From contig NC_092878.1 of the NCBI RefSeq assembly GCF_028372415.1, positions 71,298,704 to 71,362,703 on the forward strand: 64,000 bases of DNA. Reading direction: 5' to 3'. Positions 21,778 through 33,976 of the stretch are shown here, in pieces. The stretch is from Notamacropus eugenii. Its lineage: Eukaryota > Chordata > Mammalia > Diprotodontia > Macropodidae. Every line of letters starts with the position of its first letter. Within the stretch, counting starts at the first letter, position 1. Made by a program: the position numbers and the translations under genes. The notes under the pieces are model-generated. The model did no database searches. It saw nothing but the letters and a program-made list of their open reading frames with translations, and was not told where the DNA came from.

Positions 21778-22874
21778 GGAGTCAGAGTCAAGATGGCAGA
21801 GTGAGAGCATTTATTCACCTAAGCTCTGAGACAAACTCCTTCAGATATCTCTTAAAGGAGAATCTGTACAAATTTTCAGTGGTAGAATCCTATAGGAGAC
21901 AGAATATGGCAGATTTCCAAACCAGGACAGACTGGAAGGATGATGGGAAGATCTGTTGCATGTGGCAGGAGAAGTGTATAACACACAATGCACAAGCTGT
22001 ATCAGGGCAGACTATAGTACCATAGTAAAGCCCAGCAGGAAGCCCTAGGAGATCTGAAGCAGCAGCAACATTGAAGAATCTCAAACGTATCAGTACAGGA
22101 CAGGAGTCCAGTGGAACTGAGCGAGAGAACCACAGAACTCCAGATAAGTGCAGCAGCCACTCCTGAGACTATCAGCATGAAGATCAAATGTCTGTAAATC
22201 ACTGACTTGAACTTCTGGAAGCCAAGATGGTGAAGTGATCAATAAATGCTCTACCCCTCCCCTTGCTGACCTTGAAAAACCCAGAGAATATTTGCCCAAG
22301 AAAAATTTGGTAATAGTAACATCAGCCAAAGTGGTAAACAGTCTCTTAACCCATGAAGCTAGGAAAATTGCAAAGGGGGCGCCCTGCTGCTGTGACAGAA
22401 GGGGACTAGAGCAGGACTGGAGCTGTCCCAGGCAGTACCACCTCAGGGAACTGAGAGGAGATTCTGATCCCTGGGGTGGTGGAGCCCTAATTATCAACAC
22501 CAGGAATCCAGGCCTACCTCAGTACAGCCAGGGGAATAGGGAAGTTACCAGCACAAGCCAGGTTCACTAACCACTGAGGCTGCCTGTGCTCAGAAGAGGA
22601 GACCTCCTGTGGCCAGACCACCCCTCCCGTATACTTAATGCAGCTAGCTCCAGGGTAACTCTGGGAAAACTCAGAAAGATTTCACCTCTCCTCTGCTTTG
22701 GTACATCAGCCAGCTCAGCATCAGGTAAACCACAACATTCTAAGTCTAGCTGAAAGAACCAGAGGCCACACAATACCAAAAGTCTAAAGCTCTAAGCATA
22801 AGAACCATGGGATAGAGTCCTTTGTGCCCCAGAAGCCAAGATTCACTTTAAAATCCAGGAAAAGGGTGATTATC
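21778..22874 (+). promoter_or_regulatory. L1-B 5' UTR with two YY1-like start modules
   Basis: 'gtcaagatggcagagtgag' lies at about 21785 and 'gccaagatggtgaagtgat' at about 22221. Each resembles the 'CAAGATGG' YY1 motif that marks the 5' end and start site of L1 in other mammals. The downstream module (22215-22874) is homologous to the 5' UTR of L1-E. The upstream 440 bp is not found in L1-E. Either the element has a composite promoter or two elements lie head to tail. Confidence 0.6.
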
Positions 22875-25385
22875 ATGAGTAAGAAGCAAACCAGAAAAGA
22901 AAAGACCATAGAAACCTTTCTATGGGGACAAAGACCAAAACACAAATACCAAAGAGGTCAGCATTGAGGTTCCCATCTGAAACTGCAGAAGGGAATATGA
23001 ACTGGTCTCAAGCCCAAAAAATATTCTTGAAAGACTTCAAGAAGGATTTTAAAAGCCAAATTAGGGGGTTAGAAGAAAAACTGGCCAATGATTTTAAATA
23101 TGAAAAAAGAAATCATGGAATAATTTAAAAGGAAAATTGGACAAATGGAAAAGGAAGTATAAAACCTCACTGGGAAAACTGGACAAATGGAAAAGGAAGC
23201 ACAAAAACTAACTGGCAAAATAACTCTTTAAAATGAAAAATTGAATAGATGGAAAAGGAAGTGCAAAAGTTAACTGAAGAAAACAATTCATTAAAAATTA
23301 GATATTGAGCAAGTAGAATCTAATGACTCCATGAGACATCAAGAATCAGTCAAACAGAATTTAAAGAATGAAGATAGAAGAAAATGTAAAATATCTCATT
23401 GGAAAAACAACTGACCTGGAAAATAGATCCAAGAGAGAAAATCTAAGAATTATTGGTCTACCAGAAAGCCATGATGAAAAAAGAGCCTAGGACTGAGCTT
23501 TGGCCACTCCCCTTCCTCCGTGTCTCTTCCCACACCTTGTCTCTACCACCACCTACCCTGACCTAGGTTCTTACACATTCTGCTAGTCACATTATATAAG
23601 TAAGTGGGAAAACAATATCACCTGAATAGCAAAGAAACTATGGCCTTGAAACAGATTTGCAGCAACAAGAGCTTTGAGGGGTTTCAGAAAGTTTATGAGC
23701 ATAACAGTGTGGAACTAAAATGCAAAATGAAATTTGGAATCAATTTACCACCAAAGACAGAAACTGAAAAATGCCCTGTACTTTACTAGCTGTCTGTTTT
23801 AACTTGCACAGAACAAAATTTTATCACAAAATCTGGTTATTTCCAAGCTCCAGCAGAACATGACCTCATTGTTGTTGCACTAGATACTAGTCCACATGAC
23901 TGCAATATTAAAGAAAATGACAGATGAGACTTTGGTACTGGTGCTGGTTTTTAGGTGAATGCCATTGAAGAACCTTGGAAAACCAGCTATAAGATGTACT
24001 CTTATGTAACAGATGAGGTGCCCAAGCTGATAAATGCCAATTTTTCAGCTGACCCAAAGAAGATATCTATTATTGGTCATTCTATGGGAGGTTATGGAGC
24101 TGTGATTTGTGCTCTGAATAATCCTAGAAAATAGAAATCTGTGTCAGCATTCTCTCCAATCTGCAATTCAATGCTCTGTCCTTGAGGGAAAAGGTCTTCA
24201 GTGTACATTTAGGATCAGATCAAAGTAAGTGAGAGGCATATGATGCTATTGATCTTGTGAAGCCTTACCCAGATTCTCAATTGGACATATTAATTGCTAT
24301 AGGCAAAGATGATCAGTTCCTTGAAGATGGGCAATAACTTCCTGACATCTTTATAGCTGCCTGTGCAGAATGAAAAATTCCAAGTTTTGCAATTTTTGAT
24401 TGAAAGAGGAATATGATCATAACTCCTACTTCATAGCAACTTTTGTTAATGATCACATTAATTATAATGATCATGCAAAATACTTGAACACATAATGCTG
24501 CATATACAAGTAATCTCACAATTATAAAAGTTACCATTTAAATTGAACCTTTGAAAAGAAAGAAATATACATGAAAAATTACTTCCTGTGAACATTCACT
24601 TTTATCAATGGCTTGCCACCTTCTGAATGAACAGATAAAATTAATCTATTGGATTTCTTTTTGTTCCTTCATAGGAACTCTGATAGAAGACATGTCATAA
24701 TCTACTGGTAGTTTGAAATCCTTGTAAAATTAAGCTTAAAGGACCATATAATATGTAAATGATCATAGCTGATTATAAAGAATACAGAGATTTAGATGTA
24801 TTTAGGAATACAACAATAAGTTGATGATCATTGGGTATCAGTTTGTAGAGAATTAAATTACAGAATTGTATCCAAGTAACTGAATAAAGAGACTAAATGC
24901 ATTGAAAAGAAAAAAAGAGCCCAGACAATATGTTCCAAGAAATCATGAAGGAAAACTGCCCAGAGATCCTAGATCCAGAGGACAAAATAGTCATTGAAGG
25001 AATCCACTGTTCCCCTCCTGAAAGGGATCCTATACAGAAAAAACCAAGGAGCATCGTTGCCAAATTCCAAAACTATCAAGTGAAGGAGAAAATACTGCAG
25101 GCAGCCAGAAAGAAACAATTCAAATATTAAGGAACTACAGTCAGAATTACACAAGACCTTGCAGCTTCTACATTAAAAGATTGGAGGGATTGGAATATGA
25201 TTTTCCATAAGGCAAAGGAGCTAGGACTACAATGAAGGATCAATTACACAATAAAACTGAGCATAATATTTCAGGCAAGGAGATGGACATTCAATGAAAT
25301 TAGGGATTTCCACACCTTGCTGACTACAAGGCCAGAGCTCAATAGAAAATTTGATCTTCAAATACAAATCTGAAGAGAGGCATAA
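22875..25385 (+). pseudogene. L1-B ORF1 remnant, interrupted by ESD retrocopy
   Basis: L1 ORF1p is an RNA-binding nucleic-acid chaperone that trimerises through a coiled coil and forms the L1 ribonucleoprotein in the cytoplasm. The ATG (22875) begins 'MSKKQTRKEK', as in L1-E ('MSKKQSRKEK' at 45767). A coiled-coil part follows ('NWSQAQKIFLKDFKKDFKSQ'), and after the retrocopy the C-terminal domain resumes ('FQEIMKENCPEILDPEDKI', 'RSIVAKFQNYQVKEKILQAA'). The end is set by a TAA at 25383-25385, aligned to that of L1-E. Several stops and small indels break the frame even without the 1.4-kb insertion. Normal length would be about 340-350 residues. Confidence 0.85.
23491..24910 (+). pseudogene. ESD: Processed pseudogene of esterase D / S-formylglutathione hydrolase
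   Basis: ESD hydrolyses S-formylglutathione in glutathione-dependent formaldehyde detoxification. The retrocopy has no introns: 5' UTR, coding remnant 23640-24495 (about 856 nt; the human enzyme has 282 residues), 3' UTR, AATAAA at 24883 and an A-rich tail. It starts '[20 protein letters not shown]'. The nucleophile motif '[16 protein letters not shown]' (Ser codon 24081-24083), the Asp region 'GKDDQF' and the His region 'YDHNSYFIATF' can all be read. I count about eight in-frame stops, the first at the codon for Trp50 (23787-23789). Others fall at Trp97 and in the Gly-Lys-Tyr, Cys-Pro-Trp and Ser-Lys-Trp motifs. There are at least two single-base frameshifts (one near 24190). Flanking 'aaaaaagagcc' at 23477-23487 and 24911-24921 is the target duplication, in the ORF1 of L1-B. 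Confidence 0.95.
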
Positions 25386-25995
25386 AAAGGTAAACAAGGG
25401 GAAAAAAGAAACTTGCTATTCAACATGGGCAAACTGTTTACATCCCTAGTAGAGAAGATGATATTTGTAAATCTTGAGAATAGTATATTTATTATGATAT
25501 ACTAAAGGGATATACATAGATAGAGGAAGTGGGTATAAATTAAACGACATGATGATAACACTGTGATTTAAGGGTGCAAAGGAAGAGTAAGAGGAGATGT
25601 GAAAAGAAGGAGGCATGAAAACGTAATTACATCACAGGAAGAGGCACAAAATATATTAGAGTAGAGGGAAAGAGAGGACACACATGAACATTGTTTGAAA
25701 TTCACTCTCATCTGATATGGTTCAAGGAGGGAACAACAAACTCAGTTAAGTATACAAATCTAAGTAGCTCTATAGGCAGTAGTAGGGGAATCGGGAAAGA
25801 AAAGGAAGGGGAGGCTAAAAGGGAGGGAAGAAGTAGTCAGGGAAAAGGGGAGTGAAAGAGAGGGGAGTTGAAAGAAGGGAAGGAAGACTGAAGGAGGTGG
25901 CATCAAAAATTAAAATTTTATTGTTGAGAGGAAGAAAGAACTAAAAATATAAAAGAGGGTGGGAAAGAGGAAAGAGGATGGAGGGAAAGACACAG
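25386..25995 (+). other. L1-B inter-ORF spacer, purine-rich
   Basis: About 600 bp between ORF1 and ORF2, rich in GGGA/GAAG. Its first 400 bp align with the sequence after ORF1 in the HAL1 copies (compare 'aactgtttacatccctag' at about 25433 with 'aactgtttatattcctac' at about 51684). This matters for the origin of HAL1. Confidence 0.75.
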
Positions 25996-28900
25996 GTAGT
26001 AATCGTAACTGTTAATGTGAATGGGATTAACTGTCCCATGAAATGGAAGTGGAGAGCAGAATGAATTAAAAATCATAATCCAACAATATGTTGTTTACAA
26101 GCAACACATTTGAAATGGGGAGCAAGGGGATACACACAGAGTAATGGTAAAAGGTTGGCTCATAGGTTGGGGCAGCAATCCTAATCTCAGACAAAGCAAA
26201 AGCAGAAATAGATCTAATCAAAAGAAATAAGGAAGGAAACTATATCCTGCTAAAAGGCACCTTAGACAGTGAAGCAATATCATTACTAAACATATATGCT
26301 GTAAGTCGTGTAGCATTCAAAACCTTAGAGGAGAAATTAAGGGAGTTATAGGAAGCAGCCCAACTATACTAGTGGGGGACTTCAAGATCTACCTCTCTGA
26401 ACTTGATGAATCTAACTTCAGATTAAGTAAGAAAAAAGTTAAGGTGATGAATGAGACTTTGGATAGGGTACATATGATAGATCTCTGGTAAATAGAATGA
26501 GGATAGAAATGAATGCACCTTTTTCTCAGTGGTACATGGCACATATGCAAAAATTGACCATGTACTAGGGCATAAAAATCCCACAATCCAGTGCAGAAAG
26601 GCAGACATAGTCAATGCATCCTTCTCAGATCATAAAGTAATAAAAATTATCTGTAATAAAAGACCATGGAAAGATAAACCAAAAATAAATTGAAAGCTAA
26701 ATAATGTAATCCTAAATAATGAGTAGGTTAAACAACAAATCATAGAAACAATTAACAACCTCATCCAAGAGAATGACAACAATGGGACAATCTAACAAAA
26801 CCTATGGGATACTGCAAAACGAGTTCTTAGGGGAAGTTTTATGTCATTGAATGCCTACACAAATAAAGTAGAGAAAGAGAAGTTCAATAAATTGGGCATG
26901 CAGCTGAAAAAGCTAGAAACAAAAGAAATTGAAAATCTCCAAGAAAAAAAAATTGGAAGTACTTAAAACCAAAGGAGAAATTAATAAAATTGAAATTAAA
27001 AAGCTATTGAACTAATAAATACAATTAGGAGTTGATTTTATGAAAAAAAAACAATAAAAATTATAAGCCGTTACTCAGTTCTATAAAAAAAAGGTAGAAG
27101 AAAGCCAAACTGCCAATATCAAAAGTTAGAAGGGTGAATTCACCTCCAACGAGGAGGAAATTAAAGCAATACTTAGAAATTACTTTCCCCAACTGTAAGC
27201 CCATAAATTTGACAATCTAAATGAGATGAATGAGTATGGTAAAAAAAAAAAAAATATATTGGCCAGATTAACAGAAGAGGAAGTTGAATACTTAAATAAC
27301 ATCATCTCAGAAAAATAAATTGAACAAGCCATCAATGAACTCCCTAAGAAAACATCTCCAGCGCCAAATGGATTCACAAGTGAATTCTACAAACATTTAA
27401 AGAACAGTTAATTCTAATATTATATAGACTATTTGCAAAAATTGCTGAAGAAGGAGTCCTCTCAAATTCTTTTCATGATACAAATATGGTTCTGATACCT
27501 AAACCAGGAATAGCCAAAACAGAGAAAGACAATTATAGACCAATTTCTCTAATGAATATAGATGCAAAAATCTTAAATAAGATATTGGCAAAAGGAATAC
27601 AGCAACTTATCATGAGAATAATACATTATGACCAGAGAGGATTTATACCAGGAACACGGGGCTGGTTTATTATTAGGAAAAATATCAGCATTATTGCTCA
27701 AATCAACAACAACAACAACAACAAAAAACTAACAGAAGCCATATGATAACCTCAATACATGCTGAAAAAGCCTTTGACACAATACAACACCCATTCCTAT
27801 TGAAAAAACTGGAAAGTATAGGAATAAATGGAGCCTTCCATAAAATAATAAGCAGTATCTACCTAAAATCATCAGCAAGCATTATATGTAATGGAGAGAA
27901 ACTGGATGCATTTGCAATAAAATCAGGGGTGAAACAACGATGTCCATTATCACCACTGTTATTCAATATGGTACTAGAAATGTTAACTTTAGCAATAAGA
28001 GAAGAAAAAAGAAATTGAAGGAATAAGAATATGTAAAGAAGAAAGTAAGTTATCACTCTTTGCAAATGATATAATTATATATACTTAAAGAATCCCAGAG
28101 AATCAAGTAAAAAACTACTTGAAATAATAAACAACTTTGGCAAAGTTGCAGGTTACAAAATAAACCCACAAAAATCATTTGCATTTCTATGCCTCTTGTT
28201 CATGAGTAGGTCAAGCAAATATAATAAAAATGACAATCGTACCTAAATTAATTTACATTTTCAGTGCCATACAAATCAAACTACCAGATAATTATTTTTC
28301 AGAACTAGAAAAAATATCAAAATTCATCTAGAAGTACAAAAGTTCCAGAATATCAAGGGAACTAATGAAAAGAAATGGCAGAGAAAGTGACCTACTCTTA
28401 CCAGATTTCATATTGTATTATTAACTAGCGATCATCAAAATCGCTTGGTACTGGCTAAGAAATAAAGGGGTAGACTAGTGGAGTAGGTTAACTACTCAAG
28501 GCATTGCAGTCAATGAATATAGCAATCCATTATTTGATAAACCCAAGCCCCCTAGCTTCTGAGATAAGAACTCACTGTCTGACAAAAACTACAGGGGATA
28601 TTGGATTGTACAGTATGGTAGAAACTGGGAATAGACCAATGCCTGATACAATACATAAGAATAAAGTTCAAATAGATACATGACCTATGTAAAAAGACTG
28701 ATATTATAAACAAATTAAGTGAATAAGGAATAGTATATTTGTCAAATATATGGAAAATGGAGAAATTTTTGACTAAACAAGAGATAGAGAGTATTATGAA
28801 GTGCAAAATAGATAATTTTGATTATGTTACATTGAAAAGTTTTTGCATAAATAACCCAATACAACCAAGATTAAGAAGGAAGCAGAAAACTGGGAATGAA

Positions 28901-29621
28901 TTATTGCAATTAGTGTCTGTGATAAAGGCCTCATTTCTAAAATATATAGAGAACTGAGTCAAATGTACAAGAATTCAAGCAATTTTCCAATTGATAAATG
29001 GTCAAAGGATATGAACAGGGAGTTTTCAGATGAAAAAAATTAAAGTTATCTACAGTCATATGAAAAAATGATCTAAATCACTATTGATTAGATAGATACA
29101 AGTCAAAACAACTCTAAGGTACCACATCACACTTTTCAGATTGGCTAACACGACGAAACAGAAGATAATAAATGTTGGAGAATATGTGGGAGAGTTGGAA
29201 CACGAATTCATTGTTGGTGGAGCTGTGAGCTGATCCAACCATTCTAGAGAGTAATTTGGAACTAAGCCTGGAAGGCTACAAAAATGTGCATACCTTTTGA
29301 CCCAGCAATACCACTTCTATGACTGTATCTCCAAGACATCATAAAAATGGGAAAGGGTCCCATATGTACAAAAATATTTACAGCAGCTCTCTTTGTGGTT
29401 GGTAAGAACTGGAAATCGAGGGGATGCCAATTAATTGGGAATGGCTTAACAAATTGTGGGAAATGACTGTAATGGAGTACTATTGTGCTATAAGAAATGA
29501 TGAACAGAAAGACTTTGGAGAGGCCTGGAAGGACCTATATGAACTGATGTTGAGTGAAAGGGGCAGAACCAGGAGAACTTTGTATACAGCAACACCCACA
29601 GTATGTAAGGAATTTTTCTGA
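25996..29621 (+). pseudogene. L1-B ORF2 remnant: endonuclease, RT, Cys-rich end
   Basis: L1 ORF2p nicks the target with an APE-like endonuclease and copies RNA by target-primed reverse transcription. The N-terminus reads near 25997 as 'IVTVNVNGIN', the endonuclease start. The RT domain is clear at 27486-28018: '[20 protein letters not shown]', '[16 protein letters not shown]', 'DQRGFIPG', '[16 protein letters not shown]', '[18 protein letters not shown]'. The catalytic FADD box reads FAND (28059-28070), removing one metal-binding Asp. The C-terminal region is at 29140-29621 ('MEYYCAIRNDEQKDF'). Frame breaks are numerous. The full protein would be about 1,200 residues. Confidence 0.9.
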
Positions 29622-29971
29622 TAGATGTAACTCTTCACAGTAATGCAAAGACCTAAAAAATTCCCAATAAACTCTTGAGGTAAAATGCCTTCCACATCCA
29701 GAGAAAGAATTATGTAACTGGCTCACAGAGTGAAGAGACCTTTTGTTTTGTCTTGTTTTCATGTTTTGTTCCATTCATTTTAATTCTTCTATGCAACATG
29801 ACAAGAATGCAAATGTATTTAACAAGAATGTATATATAGAACTTATATAAGATTGCACACCATCTCAGAGAGGGAGAAGGCAGGGAGAGGGGAAGTAGTG
29901 GAGGTAGGGGGGAAAATCTAAGATCTATGGAAGTAATTGTAGAAAAATGAAAACTAACGAATTATTATTTT

Positions 29972-30732
29972 TTAAATAGCAGAACTGGCCAAATGGAAAA
30001 GGAGGTCCAAAAGCTCATTAAAGAAAATGATTTTTTAAAAATGAATTTGGAGCAGAAAAAAGCTAATGCATTTTTGAAAAATCAAGAAATTATAAAATGA
30101 AACCAAAAGAATGAAAAAATAGCAGATAATATACAACTGACCTGGAAAATAGATCCAAGAGAGACAATTTAAAATTGGAATACTTGAAAGCCATGATTAA
30201 AAAAAAGAAGCCTACACATCATCTTTCCAAAAATTATCAAGGCGAACAGCACTTACAGTCTAAAGCCAGAGGGTAAAACAGATATTTAAAGAATTCACCA
30301 ATCACTTCTTGAAAGAGATCCCAAAAGGAAAACTCCTATTTATTTTGTAACCAAATTCCAGAGCTCCCAGTCAAGGAGACAATGTTGCAAGTAGACAGAA
30401 AGCAACAATTCAAGTACTGTGGAAACACAATCAATATAACACAAAATCTAGCAGCTTCTATATTAAGGGATCAGAGGGCTTGGAATATGATATACCAGAG
30501 GCCAAAGGAGCTAGAATTAAAACCAAGTATCACTTTCCCAGCAAAATTGAGAATAATTCTTTGGGGGAAAAATGGATATTCAATGAAATAGAGGACTTTA
30601 AATCATTCTTGATGAAAAAGAAATCATTAGGAATTTATTAAAGTTTAACTCTTTACATTCTTCCATGGAAAGATGATATTTTTACCTCATGAGACCTTTC
30701 CCAGTATTAGGATAGTGGACAGAATACACACA

Positions 30733-30765
<33 letters not shown>

Positions 30766-30843
30766 GATATATACGATGCATATATGTGTATATATACACT
30801 ATATATGTGTTTGTGCATATGATATATATATATATACATTTAC

Positions 30844-30911
<68 letters not shown>

Positions 30912-31125
30912 AGTCACAGGATGAGTTGAATATGAAAGGATAATATCTAAATAATAAAATTGAAGGGTGAGAGAGGAATATATTGTGAGGAGAAAGGGAG
31001 AATGGGGTAAATTATTTCACCTAAAAGAGGCAAGAAAAAGTTTTTACAGTATAGGGGAAGAGGGGTGAGGTGAAAGGGAATGAGTGAACATCACTTTCAT
31101 AAGATTTGGCTTAAGGAGGGAATAA
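29972..31125 (+). mobile_element. HAL1-A part 2: rest of ORF1 and spacer
   Basis: ORF1 resumes with 'agaactggccaaatggaaaa', continuing exactly where 21777 left off. The C-terminal domain appears in the frame at 30382-30591 ('MLQVDRKQQFKYCGNTINIT'). The spacer follows, with a CA then TA microsatellite (30725-30903). It is cut at about 31125 by HAL1-B. Confidence 0.8.
30725..30903. repeat. (CA)n and (TA)n microsatellite in HAL1-A
   Basis: A CA run (30725-30765) is followed by mixed TATA/CATA and a pure TA run (about 30858-30903). It sits at the same element position as the repeats in HAL1-B and HAL1-C. Confidence 0.95.
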
Positions 31126-31873
31126 TAGGGGTGGAGCCCAGATGGCTGAGTAGAAAGGCACACCTACTCTAGCTCTTCCCCCACAACCCATAAAATACCT
31201 GTAAAAAATGACTCCAAACAAATTGTAGAGCAGTAGAAGCCACAAAACAACAGAGTAAAAGAGATTTCCAGCCAAAGGCAGACTGGAAGGCCAACAGGAA
31301 AGATCTATGACACTGGACATGGAGTGCAGTCTATGGAACCCAAACCCAGCCTTGGCTGTGAGGCACTGGACAGGACAGGACCGAAGCAGGTCTTGGGAGC
31401 AGATTTCCCAGCAGCAGCTGTGATTTCCAGATCCCTCAACTCACAAATACCAAAGACAGCTTCAAAGGTCAGTGAGAAAGTTTTTTCACCTGAGTGAGAA
31501 GGGAGCAGGGTCCTCCCTTATTCCCTGCCCCAGGCAGCCACAGCAGGATCAATTTTTGGAGCCCTTGACCTAAATCCCATAGGGGAATTGAGCCTCTGAC
31601 CTGGGCTTCAGCCCTGAGTGACAGCCCTGTAGTGAAGAAGAATGCTGGCATGGTACAGCTTATGGAGACTCTGGAAAGAAAATTTTACTTGCAGATTCTG
31701 GGCAGAAAAACTTTGGTAGCTCCCAGACCACAGCACAGGCCAGGAGAGGAGTAAACTCCTCTCACTTGACTGTGCCACCTTGGAGGAACTGAGAACTTAC
31801 AGGTCCCCAGAGTATACACCTTCTTGAGAAAGGACTCAAAAGTCAAATAAATGACCAGGGAAGTGCCCCCAAA

Positions 31874-32944
31874 ATGGAAAAAATAAGACTATAGAAGGTT
31901 ACTTTCTTGGTGAACAGGTATTTTCTTCCCTCCTTTTGGATGAGGAACACAATGCTTACCATCACAGGAAGACATAAGAGTCAAGGCTTCTTCATCCAAA
32001 ACCTCCAAAATAAATATGCAATGGTCCCAGGTCATGGAAGAGCTCAAAAAGGATTTTGAAAATCAAGTAAGAGAGGTGGAGGAAAAATTGGGAAGACAAA
32101 TGAGAGTAATGCAAGAAAATCGTGAAAAGAGAGTAAACAACTTGCTAAAGGAGACACCAAAAAATGCTAAAGAAAATAGTACCTTTAAAAATAGACTAAC
32201 TCAATTGGCAAAAGAGGTCCAAAAAGCCAATGAGGGGAAGAATGCTTTAAAAAGCAGAATTAGTCAAATAGACAAAGAGATTCAAAAGTTCACTGAAGAA
32301 AATACTTCTTTAAAAATTAGAATGGAGCAGGTGGAAGCTAATCAATTTATGAGAAACCCAGAAATTACCAAGAAAAAAAAAAGAATGAAATAATAGAAGA
32401 TAATGTGAAATATCTCATTGGAAAAACAATTGACCTGGAAAATAGATCCAGGAGAGACAATTTTAAAATTATGGGACTACCTGAAAGCCATGATCAAAAA
32501 AAGAGCCTAGACATCCTTTTTCATGAAATTATCAAGAAAAACTGACCTTATATTCTAGAGCCAGAGGGAAAAATAATTATTGAAAGAATATAAATTCCTA
32601 GGAATATTGTAGTCAAATTCCAGAGCTCCCAGGTCAAGCAGAAAATGTTGCAAGCAAGCACAATTGTGGCTGTACAATCAGGGTATTGTGGAAATACAAT
32701 CAGGATAACACAAGATCTAGTAGCTTCTACATTAAGGGATCGAATGGCTTGGAATGTGATATTCCAGAAGTCAAAGAAACTAGGATTACAATGAAGGATC
32801 ATCTACCCAGCAAAACTGAGTATAATACTTCCAGGAAAAAAATGGTCATTCAATGAAATAGAGAACTTTCAAGCATTCTTGTTAGAAAAACCAGAGCTGA
32901 ATAGAAAATTTGACTTTCAAACACAAGAATCAAGAGGAACGTGA
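31874..32944 (+). pseudogene. HAL1-B ORF1 remnant
   Basis: An L1 ORF1p homologue. The ATG at 31874 is aligned to the start of HAL1-D. From 32016 a 125-residue stretch is open. It begins 'MQWSQVMEELKKDFENQVRE' and runs through a long heptad-repeat coiled coil ('LTQLAKEVQKANEGKNALKS', 'ISQIDKEIQKFTEENTSLK') to 'NPEITKKKKRMK', where a long A-run causes a frame slip. The C-terminal domain follows in other frames near 32480-32800, with a damaged copy of the 'VAKFQSSQVK...QAARKKQ' block. The end, a TGA at 32942-32944, is aligned to the other copies. It is non-functional. Confidence 0.8.
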
Positions 32945-33086
32945 AAAGATTAACAGGAAAGAGAAATCATAAGGGACTTAACTAAATTTGAACTATTTAC
33001 ATTCTTACATGGAAAGATAATATTTCTAACTCTTGAAACTTTTCTCAGTATTTGGGTAGTTGGAGGGATTATGCACACACAGAGAA

Positions 33087-33090
33087 ATAC

Positions 33091-33173
<83 letters not shown>
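33087..33173. repeat. (TA)n(GA)n microsatellite in HAL1-B
   Basis: TA run 33090-33109, then GA run 33112-33173. Reverse reading of the GA run gives the poly-(Ser-Leu) 77-residue frame at 33069-33302 (-). Confidence 0.95.
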
Positions 33174-33176
<3 letters not shown>

Positions 33177-33976
33177 CACAGAGTGAGTTGAATAGGAATG
33201 GATGATATCTAAAAAAATAAAATTAAGGGGTGAGAGAAGAACATATTGGGAGGAGAAAGGGAGAAATAGAATGGGGCAAATTATCTTACATAAAAGAGTC
33301 AAGAAAAAGCTTTTTCAATGGAGGGGAAAAGGGGAAGGTGAGAGGGAAAAAGTGAAGCTTACTCTCATTACATTTGACTTAAGGAGGGAATAACATGCTC
33401 ACTCAATTTGGTATGAAAATCTGTTCAATACTACAGAGAAAATAGAGGAGAAGGAAATTAGTGGGATGGAAAGGAGGACAAATGGGAGAAGGGAGCAATT
33501 AGAAATAAACACTTTTGGGGAGGGACAAGTTCAAAAGAGAGAATAGAATAAATGGGGGCAGGATAGGATGGAGTGAAATATAGTTAGTCTTACACAGCTT
33601 ATGGAAGCTGTTTGCAAAGCTACGCATATATAGCTTATATTCATTTGCTTGCCTTCTCAATGGGGATGAGTTTGGAGGGAGGAAGGGAGAGAAGTTGGAA
33701 CTTAAAGTTTTGGGAAGAAATGTTGAGAATTGCTTTTTCATACAACAGGGAAATAAGAAACATAGCTAATGGGGTATAAAAATTTATCTTGCCCTAAAAG
33801 GCAACAGGGAAGATGGGGATAAGGGAAGGGATGGGTGTGATAAAAGGGAGGGCAGATTGAGGGAAGGGGTAATCAGAATGCACGACCTTTGGGGGTGGGA
33901 GGAAAAAATTTGGAACTCAAAATTTTGTGGAAATAAATGTCGAAAGCTAAAAAGAAATTTAAAAAATGACAAAATA

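Larger units (their letters stand above)
21778..29971 (+). mobile_element. L1-B: full-length L1 (+), inserted in HAL1-A
   Basis: The element is about 6.8 kb without the ESD retrocopy. Order: 5' UTR (21778-22874), ORF1 (22875-25385, split by ESD), purine-rich spacer (25386-25995), ORF2 (about 25996-29621), 3' UTR, A/T-rich tail at about 29950-29971. Flanks 'ttaaaaagtagaattgg' (21761-21777) and 'ttaaatagcagaactgg' (29972-29988) are a target duplication with three mismatches. Both ORFs are broken, so it is inactive. Confidence 0.9.
31126..33976 (+). mobile_element. HAL1-B (+): ORF1-only L1, inserted in HAL1-A
   Basis: A complete 2.85-kb element: 5' end 'cccagatggctgagtagaa' near 31137, 5' UTR to 31873, ORF1 31874-32944, spacer with microsatellite, L1-type 3' UTR, and end 'gctaaaaagaaatttaaaaa'. 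The target duplication 'agggaataa' is at 31117-31125 and 33977-33985. HAL1-A sequence resumes on the far side. There is no ORF2 and no room for one. Confidence 0.85.

Noticed and set aside
33069-33302. Ser-Leu repeat protein (minus strand)
   Set aside because: Antisense translation of the GA run in HAL1-B.
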